DNA from: Sabellastarte sp. h YS-2021
Taxonomy: Eukaryota > Annelida > Polychaeta > Sabellida > Sabellidae
Length of the DNA stretch: 64,000 nt
NCBI GenBank assembly: GCA_964017235.1
Contig: OZ024938.1
Location: 7,989,454-8,053,453, forward strand
Direction of reading: 5' to 3'
A model generated the notes under the pieces. That model was not told where the DNA came from. It saw only the letters and a program-made list of their open reading frames with translations, and searched no databases. Position numbers and translations under genes: made by a program. Below, one piece after another: positions 11,451 through 24,400 of the stretch. Positions within the stretch are counted from its first letter, which is position 1, and the number at the start of each line of letters is the position of its first letter.

Positions 11451-13764
11451 ATTAGCTAGTCATGATTCTGCAGGTAGGGATCAACTACAGTACAGAATTA
11501 GCCAAAAAAAAGGCTTTTTCTTTGTTGCTTAATTATTGGCATTTTCTTTATATTCGGATAAAATTGGTCAAAGGTCAAAATTTGTTATTTTCATCCTTTT
11601 CAAAACCAAAGGTGATAAGAGAGCCTGTCATGACAGAACTTCTAATGAAAAGGTTTATAGTAAGCTTTTATCAGATTATGGATCTCCTCTCAATCCAACA
11701 TCCTTCTCTGTGGAAATTGTCACCAATAAACAAAAGCAGATGGAAAAAGTACCAGTAAAATCCAGTGCAAAAGTGTTCATTCATGTGCGACAGTGTTTTC
11801 AATACAAAAAACGATTTGATTAATGCTTCTTGTTGAATATGAATCCAAGTATTGATGTGCTGATAAAATCTGTTCAGTAACATACATTTTTCTTGTCCTG
11901 TGTATATAAATTTAATAGATTAAAAAAAAGGCAAATCCATTCCAGTCACGATAAGTAAACAAATTGCAGCATTATCCATCACTGGTATTCTTCTGTTTTT
12001 CACTTTTTGCAATTTTTATTTTTATGGTTTGTTTGCTCTGAACATGGAATGCGTTCCAATGTTCTCTTGTAGCATGGTACAGCGATGCCTACATGGTACA
12101 TATGTGAAAAAGATGCTCTCAATGAAATTGTATGTTGTATTTGTAACGGCCTTTTAATCACATCTAGCATACACATAGTCTTGAAAGAAAGTAAAAAAAA
12201 AGTATATTGATTTTTAAGTAGAACTGATTTTTTAAAAGATGTTTTAAGAGATTTTGTCACAAACGTATACCAGCTATCAGATCAAGATATAGCAGAACAT
12301 TTTGACAGTTGCATTTCAAATATAGTGACAATTCAAAGAGTTTTGTGCATATATTTTAGTTGTACACAACGCAGAGTTCATGATGAAATAGTGCAAGTCT
12401 TGTGAAAATTGTATGTAAAATTTGCAACTCAATTGATGCAAGTGATAGCAGCTGAAAAAAGTAGGTGTACTTTATGTGTAAATAATTTCAACTTTGTTTT
12501 GAAATGATCAATTTCTCTTGAAAATTGTCCCAGAATTTATTGAAGTTTAATGTTTCTGTCATAAAAATCACTTAACACAGTTTGAATGAATGAAAATATT
12601 GAACACTTGCTGGTTATAATTCGGTCCAGTAAACTTGAAGAGGTTAATGTCAGATGATTGTCCAATGTGCACAAATTTTAACCTTGTCTGAAACGCTTGA
12701 TCAATCAGCGGTGAAGATGCAGAAAAAAGTTGCAGCAGCTGTATTTGTAAGTGATGACAATTTCAGTAATTTTGTGTGTTCAACAATTTAAGTTTGTTTT
12801 GAGATGGTAAATTTCTTGACAATGTATGACTATTAGTCACAGAAATATTGTTATATTGTTGTAAAAAGGGTTTGTGATTTTGTTGTAGAAATTTGTGTAC
12901 CTTAATATGACCACAGAATCTCATTTCAAGTTCAATGTTTAATAGCTAAAAAAATAAAAAAAAAAATAAAATAAAATAAATAACAAAAGAATAAGCTACA
13001 ATTAGCACCTCTAGAGGGCCTAGGAGGTAATTTTAATTGTCAAAATTGTGAAAAACATTTGGTCCTTAATACCAGATCTTTCCAATAATTCAAAATCATT
13101 TATAAGATTTGTTGGTAAAAATAAGTTTTCAGATTTTTTTCAAAATTTAAGAAACTTCCTGACAAGATTTTTTTCTACTTTTTCCATACAATAGGGATAC
13201 TAGTTCTGAACTGAAAATATAATCATGAGGTTCTGTAAGAAAATTGTGTTCAAACTTGTAGGTTTCAGAACTTTGCGTTTTTCACAAACTTTCAGTGTGA
13301 CCGAATGAAGTTATAGGAACTTAGGAAGTGGTGTATTCTTCATGAGATGGTTCAACAGCAAAAATAAAAACACGAGACTGTACAACATTTGTAGGTTTTA
13401 TAGCAACAAAAACGCCACCACAATTGAAACAAAAGTTGGAATCAAAGCTGTTACAAATTTACAACATTCAAACTGAAAGTATTTGATACCACACAACTTT
13501 TCGACACTTTCTTTACTTTGGTGAATCAATCATCAAAAACATGAATCAACAATTCAACATTTTTTACAGAATCTTGAAATGGCAGAATATATGCATAAAT
13601 ACAATGTTCATGAATATCAGGTATGACGTACTTATACAAAGAACTAAATGGAAAAAAATATATTAACAAATCACCATTATAACAGCCACACTATATTTGA
13701 TTGTTCCTTTGCTGGAACTGTAACTTTACTATTTTGACAGGAAGTGGTTGAATGGACTCACTTG
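11451..13764. other. Non-coding stretch
   Basis: Contains two overlapping open frames (11462-11758 and 11536-11823, plus) without recognisable motifs, and a simple A-rich tract near 12947-12985. No repeat borders found. Confidence 0.35.
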
Positions 13765-13925
13765 GGTTTTAAAGGCAATGTTAGGGTTTTTAATGTCCCG
13801 TTCAACAGCCAGGGTCATATTGAGACAGGACCTCAGCACTGTCACTTGTGGGAGTTGAACCCATAAAGAGGTGAGAGCCTGTGATTAGATGCCAAACTTG
13901 CTGACCACCAAACCACTGAGGATCT
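13765..13925 (-). mobile_element. tRNA-derived SINE copy
   Basis: On the minus strand: TGGTGGTCAGCAAGTTTGG (A-box region), TATGGGTTCAACTCCCAC (B box GGTTCAACTCC), then CACTTGTGG-type body complement, GACCCTGGCTGTTGAACGGG and CATTAAAAACCC. The last block is the conserved core/3' domain shared by all copies here. Confidence 0.82.
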
Positions 13926-15534
13926 TCACCTGGGTTTGAAATAACTGTCAACATGTACTACTGGCGGTACAACAGGGTGTTGGGATGATGACAGGAGGTC
14001 AAGACTGTGTTGTGAAAACTACGTGGCAAGGACAAGCATCCTACCATCCTGCCTACATCAGGTCCGTGCACAAATTTAACACTCAATACAACATTCTACA
14101 TACCAACTGTTCAAGCTTATCCTCGCCTTTCAAAGTATTAAATGAATACAATATAGTTTTCATTTTTTTTTTTCTGCAGACTTCTGTTCACTGGTTATTG
14201 TAGATGTAATCTTTTTATGAGTTTTTCTAGTTTGCATTATATCCCCATATTTGCTGTCCATATTGTCATTTTTATTATACAGGACTAACGTGGCTCATAA
14301 ATTACACATTGGGAGTTATGGTAAACTGCGTTTAACATTAAGCACATGCTGCAATATACACTCAAGCTTTTACAAACGGCTGGTGCCAGTCGCTGATAAA
14401 TTGTATTGTAGTACTGAAACCAAACACATCGTGGTGTAAGTTATCAAAACACAATAGGGCCTGAAGAGAGTAATGGAATATTATGACTCTCAAAATATGT
14501 AGCTTTTACACTTGCTAAAACACGGAGAACAACCATAAAACCAAAGATTCCAACCCACTGAGAAATCTTTTCACGTGTGACTCCAACTTGAATAAAGTAC
14601 ATTAAGTATGACTATGCAAGAAACCGAGAGCTTTTGTGTTTCTAATGGCTCGATACAATGGCTGAGAGTATTAACTAATAAACAAAGAGAAATTACTTTT
14701 AAATACACAGAGAGACAAAAAGGAAAGTACTCAATATAAATGCACCAACAATTTCATGAAAGCACGGGTTTATATAAATGATAAAATGTAAAAGAACCTT
14801 TGTGATTACACACACACACACAAGTTAATAACAATGAATCATTTCAATTATAACAATAGGCAATACTTTAAATAACAGAAAATAATCGAATTCTTATAAA
14901 TTATATTGGGAAATTCAAAATTTCCAATGAATTCTACAATTGTTGCTTCAAAAGCAGTGTTAACTGTTAACATCCAAAACATTATGAAGGTAAAAACACA
15001 AAGGACAATTTTAACTGGACACTGTTAAAAGGTTTGCATTTGCAGAATATTTAACATAAAATCCACTGTAAATTTGTATTAACGTTCCCTCTTGTAATGG
15101 GTGCAGGGTTCAGACTTTCTGACGGGACAAATTCTATGCCAAAGTAAAAGTACCTCATCTTTGCCCAGTGGTATCGACTAAAATTCACAAATTCATATAG
15201 GTAGGTACTGCACAGCTAATGTGAACAGCCTGCGGGTAATCTAAAACATGGAAATCTATTATGGACTCTTTTTAAATTATTACACCACTGGGAAAGGGCA
15301 ATTTAAATTTGAAAAGCAGCAGAAATCATTCTTTAGACATTATTTTTGGTACATATTAAAAAAAAATAACAGTCCTATAGGTAAATGGCTAAACAATTCT
15401 TATGAACAGGCTATTTTTACCACAGTTTATGGCCAAGCAATATTCTGGAAAACATACACCTATAACATACATTTTGCAGATAAACCAGTGTTATAGTTTA
15501 CCTTAAGAAGCCAGAAAACATTCTTACTTCTTGC
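13926..15534. other. Intergenic stretch 3' of CDK12
   Basis: AT-rich, with a short CA run at about 14809-14822. No gene, repeat border or RNA gene supported. Confidence 0.4.
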
Positions 15535-16329
15535 CTGACCTTTCAAGAATTTTTCCCCATTTATTCTGCTAAATTTAGGCCACAATATAGCTAAAAGCAA
15601 ATGATAAAATGTCTTCCTCAGCATGGCTAACTAGCAAAATTTACAAACTAGCTGCATTGTACTATTAAAATGATTACACATACCTTACATACGAGTACAA
15701 ATATGATGTCAACAATCCAACGCCAAGAGTCTAACAGTCAACAGAAAAACATTATTTGATGGCAATCTAATGAATCTCTCAAATTTTATATTTATCGAAG
15801 ACTCGTGTATCAGTTGTGCAAAGTCCCAACTTGTCTATGACACACATACATACAGTACCAGTTTCTCACTGCTACTTCTTAGCCTAGTTTTTTCTCGTTT
15901 TTCCTCAGTTATCTCCCTTGTTTCTATTTCTACAACATCTCGTGTGTGTATATATATAGAGAGAGACGCAGCAACAGAAACAAGATTTCTGGAGAATTTA
16001 ATATTTATCCGACACATTATGCAACAAACGTGAGAATGTACACGCAGCCACAACGTTCTTCTGAAGAAATGCTGACGGGTAGAACTTCCCTTTAAAACTT
16101 GATCATTATCCGATTGGCTGAGCAGCATCTACCACTGTAATCAACCTTGTCATCTGCAGAGTCAAAAATGGTGTAATTCTTCCACCCTTACATCACCACA
16201 CTGCTTTGTCAATCCAAGGTCAGAGTTTGTATGTGTTCAAAAGTTACAATCTTATTGAGACCAAACACCAGTGTTTACTCATATATTGAGGCCTTTCTCC
16301 ATCAAGCTTTCTAGTCATGTTTTCTTGTT
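15535..16329 (-). other. Probable CDK12 3' untranslated region
   Basis: Sequence downstream of the stop codon on the minus strand, without repeats I can place. Candidate poly(A) signals on the minus strand are ATTAAA (16002-15997) and AATAAA (15565-15560). The end is inferred from these hexamers only; no cleavage site is visible. Confidence 0.35.
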
Positions 16330-18466
16330 CTAGAATTTCCTCCCTCTGGCTCCTCTGCCATGCATCTGGCCATGTGATGGCGGTTTTGGGAGCAGAGGCT
16401 GTTTTCTCTGTGGATGCATGCTTGCTGCCGCAGCGGCCGCAGGTGGATGTGGTAGCAGGGCTGGCCTGTGTGGCTGTAGCAATGGTTTTGTACCAGTTCC
16501 TGGAACTTTTGCACCCGAGTGTTTCTGGGGATGGCTGCTTAACAACGGTGCCTTGCGCTGTTGGGAGGATGGCGCTTTGGTTTCCAATTTTCCTATACTC
16601 TTTCCAGAAGATGCTAAAGAATGGCTGCCACCTGTGTCATCGCCATCTTGGCTTGCAAAGAAGCTTTTCATTTTGGCTCCCAGTGACATGGTCTCAGTCG
16701 GTGGTTTGATGGCCGATTCTCCTGGTGGATGCAGCATCAAATCCAGTCCAGCTAATGTTACCGGCTTACCCTGTGTACCCTGCCGTGTCAGGTCTTCCTC
16801 ATTTGAGTGCGATGATGACGCTATGCGACCTCCAGAAGCCCTGCGACCCTGGGATGCTCCGCCAGTGCTGCCACGAACATCGGTATCTTTCACGGGCAAA
16901 CCAGCAGCTGTATGGGCTGTTGGGGATACAGTAGCTCCCCTCTCTACAGCCTGCTCAGTGGCCTTACTCAACCTCCCTCCAGATATCTTCAGCCCTTGCT
17001 GATTTATGAGCTGGTTCAACGCGAGCAGCACGCCAGAGGTCTTTGTCTGAGCTTCCTGCTGTTGCTCTTTCTGCTGTTGCACTTCACTCGGCTTGCCCTG
17101 TGCAGCAGTAGGTTGAGAGAGGGTAGATGCATCCTGTTTCTGCTGCAGTGTCACCTGTAACGCCCCCAGAAGCTGTGCCTGCTCCAGCCTCTTCTTCTGC
17201 TCTTCCACCTGTTTCTGGTTTTTGTCGTGTGCAAATTGCACCTCCTGTTTCTGCTGAATGCTCTGCTGCAACGCTCCAAGCTGCTGCAACAGCTGGGCTT
17301 GTTCCAACTTCTTCTTTTGCTCCTCGATCTGCTTTGTAGCATTCACCAGCATAAGCTGCATATTCATGGTGTCCCTGAGTTTCTTCACCGTCAAATCTTG
17401 CTGCTGCTTCACCACCTGGTTAAGCTGCGCCTGGTTTTGAGCCGTTTGCAACAATGTCAACAGCTGCAGCACTTGGGCTTGCATCTCGACTGCTCCTGCA
17501 CCTTTGGTCTGCTGCTGCTGTTGCTGCAGTTGCTGCACCAGCAACAACAGCTGTGCGTTGGTGGTGTTTGCCGTTGAAATATCTCCTGCAGCCTCTATGC
17601 TTGTTGGCATGTTGGCTTGAGGGAGAGCAGCTCTAATGTTGGGCTTTTGCTGCTCTGTAGATGACCCGGAAATACCACGGGTAACCAACTGTTGTTGATG
17701 TTGAGGCATTCCTAATGCTCCACCAACTGGCAGGACAGGATTCTTTACATCTACAGTGGTAGGCATCATTGGAAGCGGCTGATTTTGAAGTGTAGCTGGT
17801 ATATCATTATTAGACAATACATTAGTTACACTCATTGGCTGTTCTACACCTGCTATAAAACCTCTTGCCTCATTAAACCTGCTTTCAGGTCCTTCAACAA
17901 CTTCCAACTTTTTCCCGGCTTCTTCCTGTCCCTCTTTTTTCTCTTCCGGTTCCTTAACAATTTCTTCCTCTGGACTATCTCCGTAATCGAAATCCATGGC
18001 AAGTAACGATGTGATGCTGGGTTTCTTTTCAATTGGATCTTTCGTTTCGTCCTTCACTTTTTCAGTACTTCCACTGCTCATCTGGCTGACCTGAGTAGTC
18101 AGACCTATACTCTGACCTGCATTTATCACTGAAGACACAGTAGCGGTGGTAGCAGTGGTTGTTGTTGCAGTATCTTCCACCGTTTTGGTTGGCTCCCCTA
18201 CTTCTACTGTTTTAACCATACCTACCACCTCCGCCGGTGGTGCGGACACTCCTTTTTTGCCTGTAACCTGTAATTTGTCACTACCTGAGGTATTACTCTC
18301 TTCCATTGCCTCAGCCTTGGTTCGTTCGTCTGTTTTCGTTGCACGCTGTTGGTCTCCCGGTTTCCCATCATTCTGTTCACCGTGCTGAGTGGTTTTCTGC
18401 TCTTGACGCAGTTTCCTCCGCCGCATTTTACTCCAGAGTTCGTGGCAGTCCTGATCTGTTGGCAAG
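16330..18466 (-). CDS. CDK12: CDK12 terminal exon: kinase extension, Q-rich coiled coil, C-terminus
   Basis: Starts [20 protein letters not shown]. The HE motif and polybasic cluster form the C-terminal extension that in human CDK12 packs on the ATP site. A Thr/Glu-rich stretch follows, then [19 protein letters not shown], a Q-rich segment encoded by CAG/CAA-type codons (about 17120-17540) with predicted coiled coil, Ser/Gly-rich sequence, a run of Ala, and an RG-rich end [13 protein letters not shown]. Vertebrate CDK12 likewise ends in an RG-rich tail. Two Q-rich segments of about 27 residues starting EEQKK(K/R)LEQAQLL are 40 residues apart, an internal duplication. The stop TAG is at 16332-16330. 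GC content and codon texture stand out from the AT-rich flanks. The long open frames on the opposite strand here are shadows. Confidence 0.95.
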
Positions 18467-21400
18467 CTGCAAAGTACCAAGGAATATGTTTGAATCAATT
18501 CTATTTCACATCCCTTTAAACCCACTGTTTAGTTCATAATACGCCATCTTGTTAGCAAAAATCCCAAACCCAAAATGAAGTAACCCCCAATATGAAGTTG
18601 GCAAGTTGGCAGTGGCTTGCTGTCAACCCACTAGTATGTAATGCTTTCCCTCATCTGGTAAACTGTCATAATGGGACACAGACACTTTTTTTTTCAAAGT
18701 TAGTAGTAAATCCAAACCCAATCCTTCATTGATTTAAAACACAGCGAGTAATCCGTCTGAGTCAATAATGAGTAGGTTTTACTGCATTGCATACTAGTTT
18801 GTAAAGTTACAGAACTAAAACCACTGACACAAAAGTATAATTGAAATTTCGATCAAGATGGTAGTACCACTCAAATTAATGTAAAGGAAGACCACTGTTT
18901 TATCACTACTTTCTTCATTTCAAGCTGACCAGGGGCATACTTCTGTAATTCTTTTTTAGTTTACAGGGCAATCACATATCTATTTCCTCATCTAAACCAA
19001 ATAAACGCTTGGGTTGCGCAGCTTCATAGTAGCTGCTCCCACAGAGTGGAATAAGCTTCATCAAGCCATTAGAACCATGGGAAGCATTTCTGGATTGAGA
19101 AAACAGTTGAAAACATATCTTTTCAGATTAGCCTATCCTCCACCATAGCCTATCTCCCCTATTGGACGCTAACATGGAAACTGACCTCTTTTTGGAACTG
19201 GACTATCCCTTTTTGGACATCAGCGCCTTGGTGGATGTTTACCTCAATTTTGTCGCTTTATAAGTGTTTCTTACTTAATTCACATTTTGCCAGCATTTTA
19301 GTCTGATGTACCTTAAAATCTGCTCATATAGAGTGAACTGCCATTAATGTCTACTTTGAATAGACTCAATCTGGACGAAAGCTCTGACCGGGTAAGTCAG
19401 TATTCGCAATTGGGGTCAATTTCAGAAAATTTCGAGTGCTTTCAGGTCAATTCGATAATCACTTACTACTATAATATATTATATAGTCTCCCACTAGCTT
19501 GCATTTCAGTACAATGAAAAATTGATGACACACAATGCAAAATGTCAGAAGCCTTTGTATATTGGGAGTTTCAGATTTCGCAGTTTATAAGTTATAACAA
19601 TAAAACAAGTTTTGGATACCTTTCACAACTATTTCAATGCAAAATCAAAGTCAAAGTTGGGGTTTTATGTCCCATTCAACAGTCAGGGTCATATTGGGAC
19701 AGGTCCTCAGCACTGTCACTTGTGGGACTTGAACCCATAGAGGTAACAGCCTATGATTAGATGCCAAACTTGCTAACCACTAGGCCACAGAGTATCCCTT
19801 CAATGCAAAGACACGGTTTCCGGAAACCACCATTTTGTTTAGGAAGAGAGAAAATGTGCATACTAAACCACACGAATACCAAATTGCAAGACAAATTTGG
19901 GTAACTCTGCTCCCAGGATGGATTTTTGCCACTCATCACAGCCTAATTAATCTCGACACTGTTTCATCAAGCCTAAGAATCTGTGCGATGAAGGTTAAGT
20001 GCCATAAAAGTCTGGTTAGATTTAAGGACACTCACTCTGGTGGGGGGACGCTGCTGATATCCACATTCTTCAGCCACGGACTCTGCAGGGCTTGCTCCGC
20101 CGAGCAACGCTTGCTGGGGTCCAACTCCAGCATCTGGTCCAGTAAGTTCAGCGCCGAGTCGGGTAGGCTGGGATAAACACAGGCAAAACAACAGAACTGG
20201 AGGCTTAAGTGCTGATATGTATAGTACAATTTGTTGGCTGCTTTACCGATGAATAACCGTTTATCTGTTTGCAGTGTATGGTATCTTTGGAGAGATGGGA
20301 AATCCCGCCAACACCTGATGGTCATGCATTATCGATCTAAGTATTGCAAACAATATAGCGCATCTCTAGATGCCAGGAATGTAGAAAATTCATGCAAATT
20401 GTTAAGGCTGAAATGACTAGCAATATCTGCTAGCCGGGTAGTCACTTGCATTAACCCCCGACTAATCGGTTAACTGTTTCCGATATATAGTACCTGTGGA
20501 GAGAGAGGATATAACAAAAATATCTGCACGTGCCCTGGATGTAAATATTGTGAAAAATATGGCAGATCTTCAGGTGCTTGGAAAGAAAATTTATTCAAAT
20601 TATTGTGTAATTTGGAAATAAACTGCATATTTTTTTTTATATTTAATGTGATAAATAGATAAAATTCTTTGAATTGCTACAAACATTAAGAATCACGCAA
20701 ATTCTGTTATGCGGTGATATACATTGGATAACAGTTAACCAGTTCAAGAACATTGGCGTTGACTAGTGCTGAGGTAACCAAATAATCGTTTTGTACAGTT
20801 AACCATTTCAGCTTTACAAATTGTTGGGTAATTTTCAAACAAGCATCAAATTTCACTTATTCAATGTAATATGTAGACAAATTAGGTTGCAGCTCCAAAT
20901 ATTAAGAATTCTAACGATTGTTATAACATTGGTGCCAGCTAGTGCTCGGTAACTTAATATTAAGTCATTATGGTTAATTGTTTCAGCCTTAAGGATGATA
21001 CACAATAATATAAAACAGTCGCACTGAAAAATAAATTTACCACATTTGGAGTTAGGTAGAAGCTTTCTTTTAACCTTTCTTTTCCTGACATATTATTTTA
21101 TCCTGGGTACATGTTTATTTTCATGATTACTCACAGTTGGGCTGACACTATTTTGCCTCACCTAAATGAGAATTAGATCTTCAAAGACTAACAATTGCTT
21201 CAACTCACTCCTGAGTTCAGTCCATAGCATTTTTAATCATGACTTACCTTGAAGCTCCCAAGGTAATTATAACCTAACATTTAGCTGCATATATATTGTA
21301 TTTATACTCAGCGCAATATCTCCATGTACTACAGGTCTCAAAGCTCTATATGACCCATCCAAATGCACAAGTAGAGCCCAATTCTCAAGTTACCTATGTT

Positions 21401-24400
21401 CTCCTGACTGAAAAATAGAGGCTCAAGGATGACCATTCATCAACAATGTCCTTGAGCTTCTTTAGCCTGCCACTGGGGATAGGACACAATGACACAGGAC
21501 TGCCATTTTAAGTGGTCGTCCGAGCCAATATGTATCTGCCTGTATCTGGGTTTGAACCCACGTCCTCTGTGTTCCTAGGTGAGTGCGTTACCCACTAGGC
21601 CACAGTGGCAGACAACACACCCGAGTTCTAAAACGCATCATATTGTATATCCCATGCTCTAATCAACACTTAAGGTACTAAATTTTATGAGAAAAATTGC
21701 AAAAACTGATTTGTATCAAAGCTTTTCTCATTATACACTAAAAAAAAAAAAAAAAAAAAAAAAATATTGATTTAATTCTTCTTCAATAAGTATAAAGTAA
21801 TCCCTGTATCCTTAGTTATTGTATGATTATTTTTAAATTCACAATTCCAAACCCAATCTCAACTCACAAAGCAAACTCCTCCCGTAATCGGCGTCTGTAC
21901 TGTTTCCTAGGTTTGAACGTGTGGAACAGTGGCAGTTTGATGACATCTGGCCATACAGCTGGTGTAGGAGCACCACAGGTTCTGCTGATCAGTTCCAGCT
22001 GGGCAAGTTCCTGACCCGCCTGGAATATCGGTTTCTTGGTGAAAAACTCGCCCAGAATGCAGCTGTGTAAAAAAAGTACACAGATTGACCATAAAAAAAT
22101 TGGTGAAAACTTGCTCAAAAAATACACACAAACTACAAAATAAAGTCAATCTGCAACTTTCAAACAGAGAGAATGTGACCTCAGATAAAGCAATCGACAT
22201 CTCTGTGCTTCACCAGGATGCAGTTAGAAGAAATAAATACACATTAAGAGAAATTTATCAATGAAAATCATGCTTTACTGACTCGAACTCCTTCATAATG
22301 TAGGGTGAACTTGCCTTTAATGGTTTATACAATATTTTAAACCAACTGTAGTGTAATTGGAACTAGTCTCGGCTTTTTTTTCTCATTGCTTCGATGAAAT
22401 ATTAGCCATATAAATGGGGACATTTTCAAGAAATGGTTCTTCACAATGAAAGCTACTTTTGCTCATTTTTACCAAAATGAAAAGTAGAATATTTGGATTC
22501 CGTAAACATCTGTAGACACAGTCAGACTTTGGAAATCCATTTTGGAACCGGGAAGTATGAATGGCCCATAAGTTTTGAACTCATTAACACAACTCACCCA
22601 CAGCTCCAGACGTCGATCATTGGTCCGTACCTCTCCTCCCCAAGCAACAGTTCTGGCGGCCGGTACCAGAGCGTGATCACCTTGTTTGTGTACGGACGCT
22701 CCTTGTCGTTGGAGTCGTACAGCCGCGCCAAGCCAAAATCTGCCAGCTTGATCTGACCTCTGTGTGAACAGATTGGGAACTAGACTATATACAAAGTATT
22801 TGAGAAGTATGGGAACCAGTACTGACAAATACAACTAAGGTTGTCACCTTGATCTGACCGCTGTGTAAAGCACCAAAAGCCAGTAAAATAGTAGGATTCA
22901 GGCTAAAAACCATTAAGGTTTAAACAATTTGTTTTATCTGGTCACCGTGTACCTACTTGCAGTATCCGTCAACAAATGGTTAACTATTTTCTGTGTGTAT
23001 TATCTTCAAAAATACTGCTAAAAATCAGATGCCCCTGCCCTGTTAATGTAATCACTGCAAACAATACGGTGGATCTGAAGGTGCTAGAAAAGTCCAAAAT
23101 TAATACCAACTTTTGTGTGCTTTCCATGTAAAACTCTTATTTAATATCTCCCAAGATGATGCTTCAAATTCAAACTTTTTGTGAGTGAACAGTTAATCAG
23201 TCCAAGAATATTGGTGCAGTCTAATGCTTTGATAACCTATAGTTTGTTACTATGACTCAATGCTTCAGCCATAAAAACCAGAATAGCAAATTTGCAATAA
23301 CCGACTCACATTGGGCTTCCCGATATTTCAGTATTTTTCAGCGAAGTCAGTTTTTGCCTTTTTTTGGGGTCTCAGTAAGCCTCGCACAGCCTTATACTGT
23401 AATTTACCTTGTATAGCACTTACTCTATAAAACGTCGAGTCTATGAGCACCACAAATCCACCAGTGAGTCCCCTAAAAGAATCGAACATATAATGGGCTG
23501 CTCCATGCCCAAACTGACCAGCTTGATTTAACATCTATGCTGAGAGAACAGGAATAGGTACATACAGCATATAACAGATTGAGAACAAGTATTTATAATG
23601 TCAGCCATAGGTCTCGCGCACAAATCAATACACCCTCCCCAAGCAGAAGTTCCGCTTGTTTCGATCTCTCGGTCAACAAATAAGTCATATTATGTACATC
23701 TAGTTTCGTTTGAATGGGAATAAATACATACAAATTAATTAGTTATACCATCATGTCACACCAAATTCAAAGAAATTCATCTGACCTTTGTGTGAACAAA
23801 GAAAGGAAACCAGACTGAGTATAAAAACACAAAAGTCTTTTAATCTACATACCATTCACGTGTCTCGAGTTGACTCAGATGATTGTATCAGCAGGCATCT
23901 CACCTTGTATTTAAACGGGCAGAATCCCATTGTTCGATTTTGTGTCTCTAATGGGTATTTAAGTAGTTGTAATACGGCTTGAACCAATAACCACGCCTGT
24001 ACGTAAGTGGCCTTCTACCAATCACCATTATAACCTCCACTATACAGCAACAACATGACCAAGTTCATTTGGAACTATTCCTCAAAGCACTCCTGATTTT
24101 AGTTCCTATAGGGAAAAGTTCCCCCTTTATTGCAGCCCAATATAAATGGACCTGGCACCTGCTTTGCAAAATGCTGGTTTTTATCAAGCATTACATATTT
24201 TTTTTTGTGGAAACACACTCGAATGACATATACACTGCAAGTGATATCTGGGAACTTTATAAGACCTGCATTTCACAATTGTTACATAAATACATTGATC
24301 AACTGGTTATTTACTTGCGGATGTGAATATACACAATATCCATAATATCTATTGTTATATATGTAAGTATATGTGTTGCAAAATATATGCAAAACTAATG

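Noticed and set aside
11462-11823. Overlapping plus-strand open frames of 98 and 95 codons that could be a terminal exon of a convergent gene
   Set aside because: No recognisable domain, two frames open at once, and no upstream exon of a plus-strand gene could be found. Left unannotated.
16418-17002. 194-codon plus-strand open frame over the CDK12 terminal exon
   Set aside because: Shadow of the minus-strand Q/S/A-rich coding sequence; composition reflects the complement, with no domain or splice context.
21555-21605. tRNA-like sequence with good A and B boxes on the minus strand
   Set aside because: It does not close into a full cloverleaf with an acceptor stem and is continuous with a SINE body, so it is a SINE head rather than a tRNA gene.
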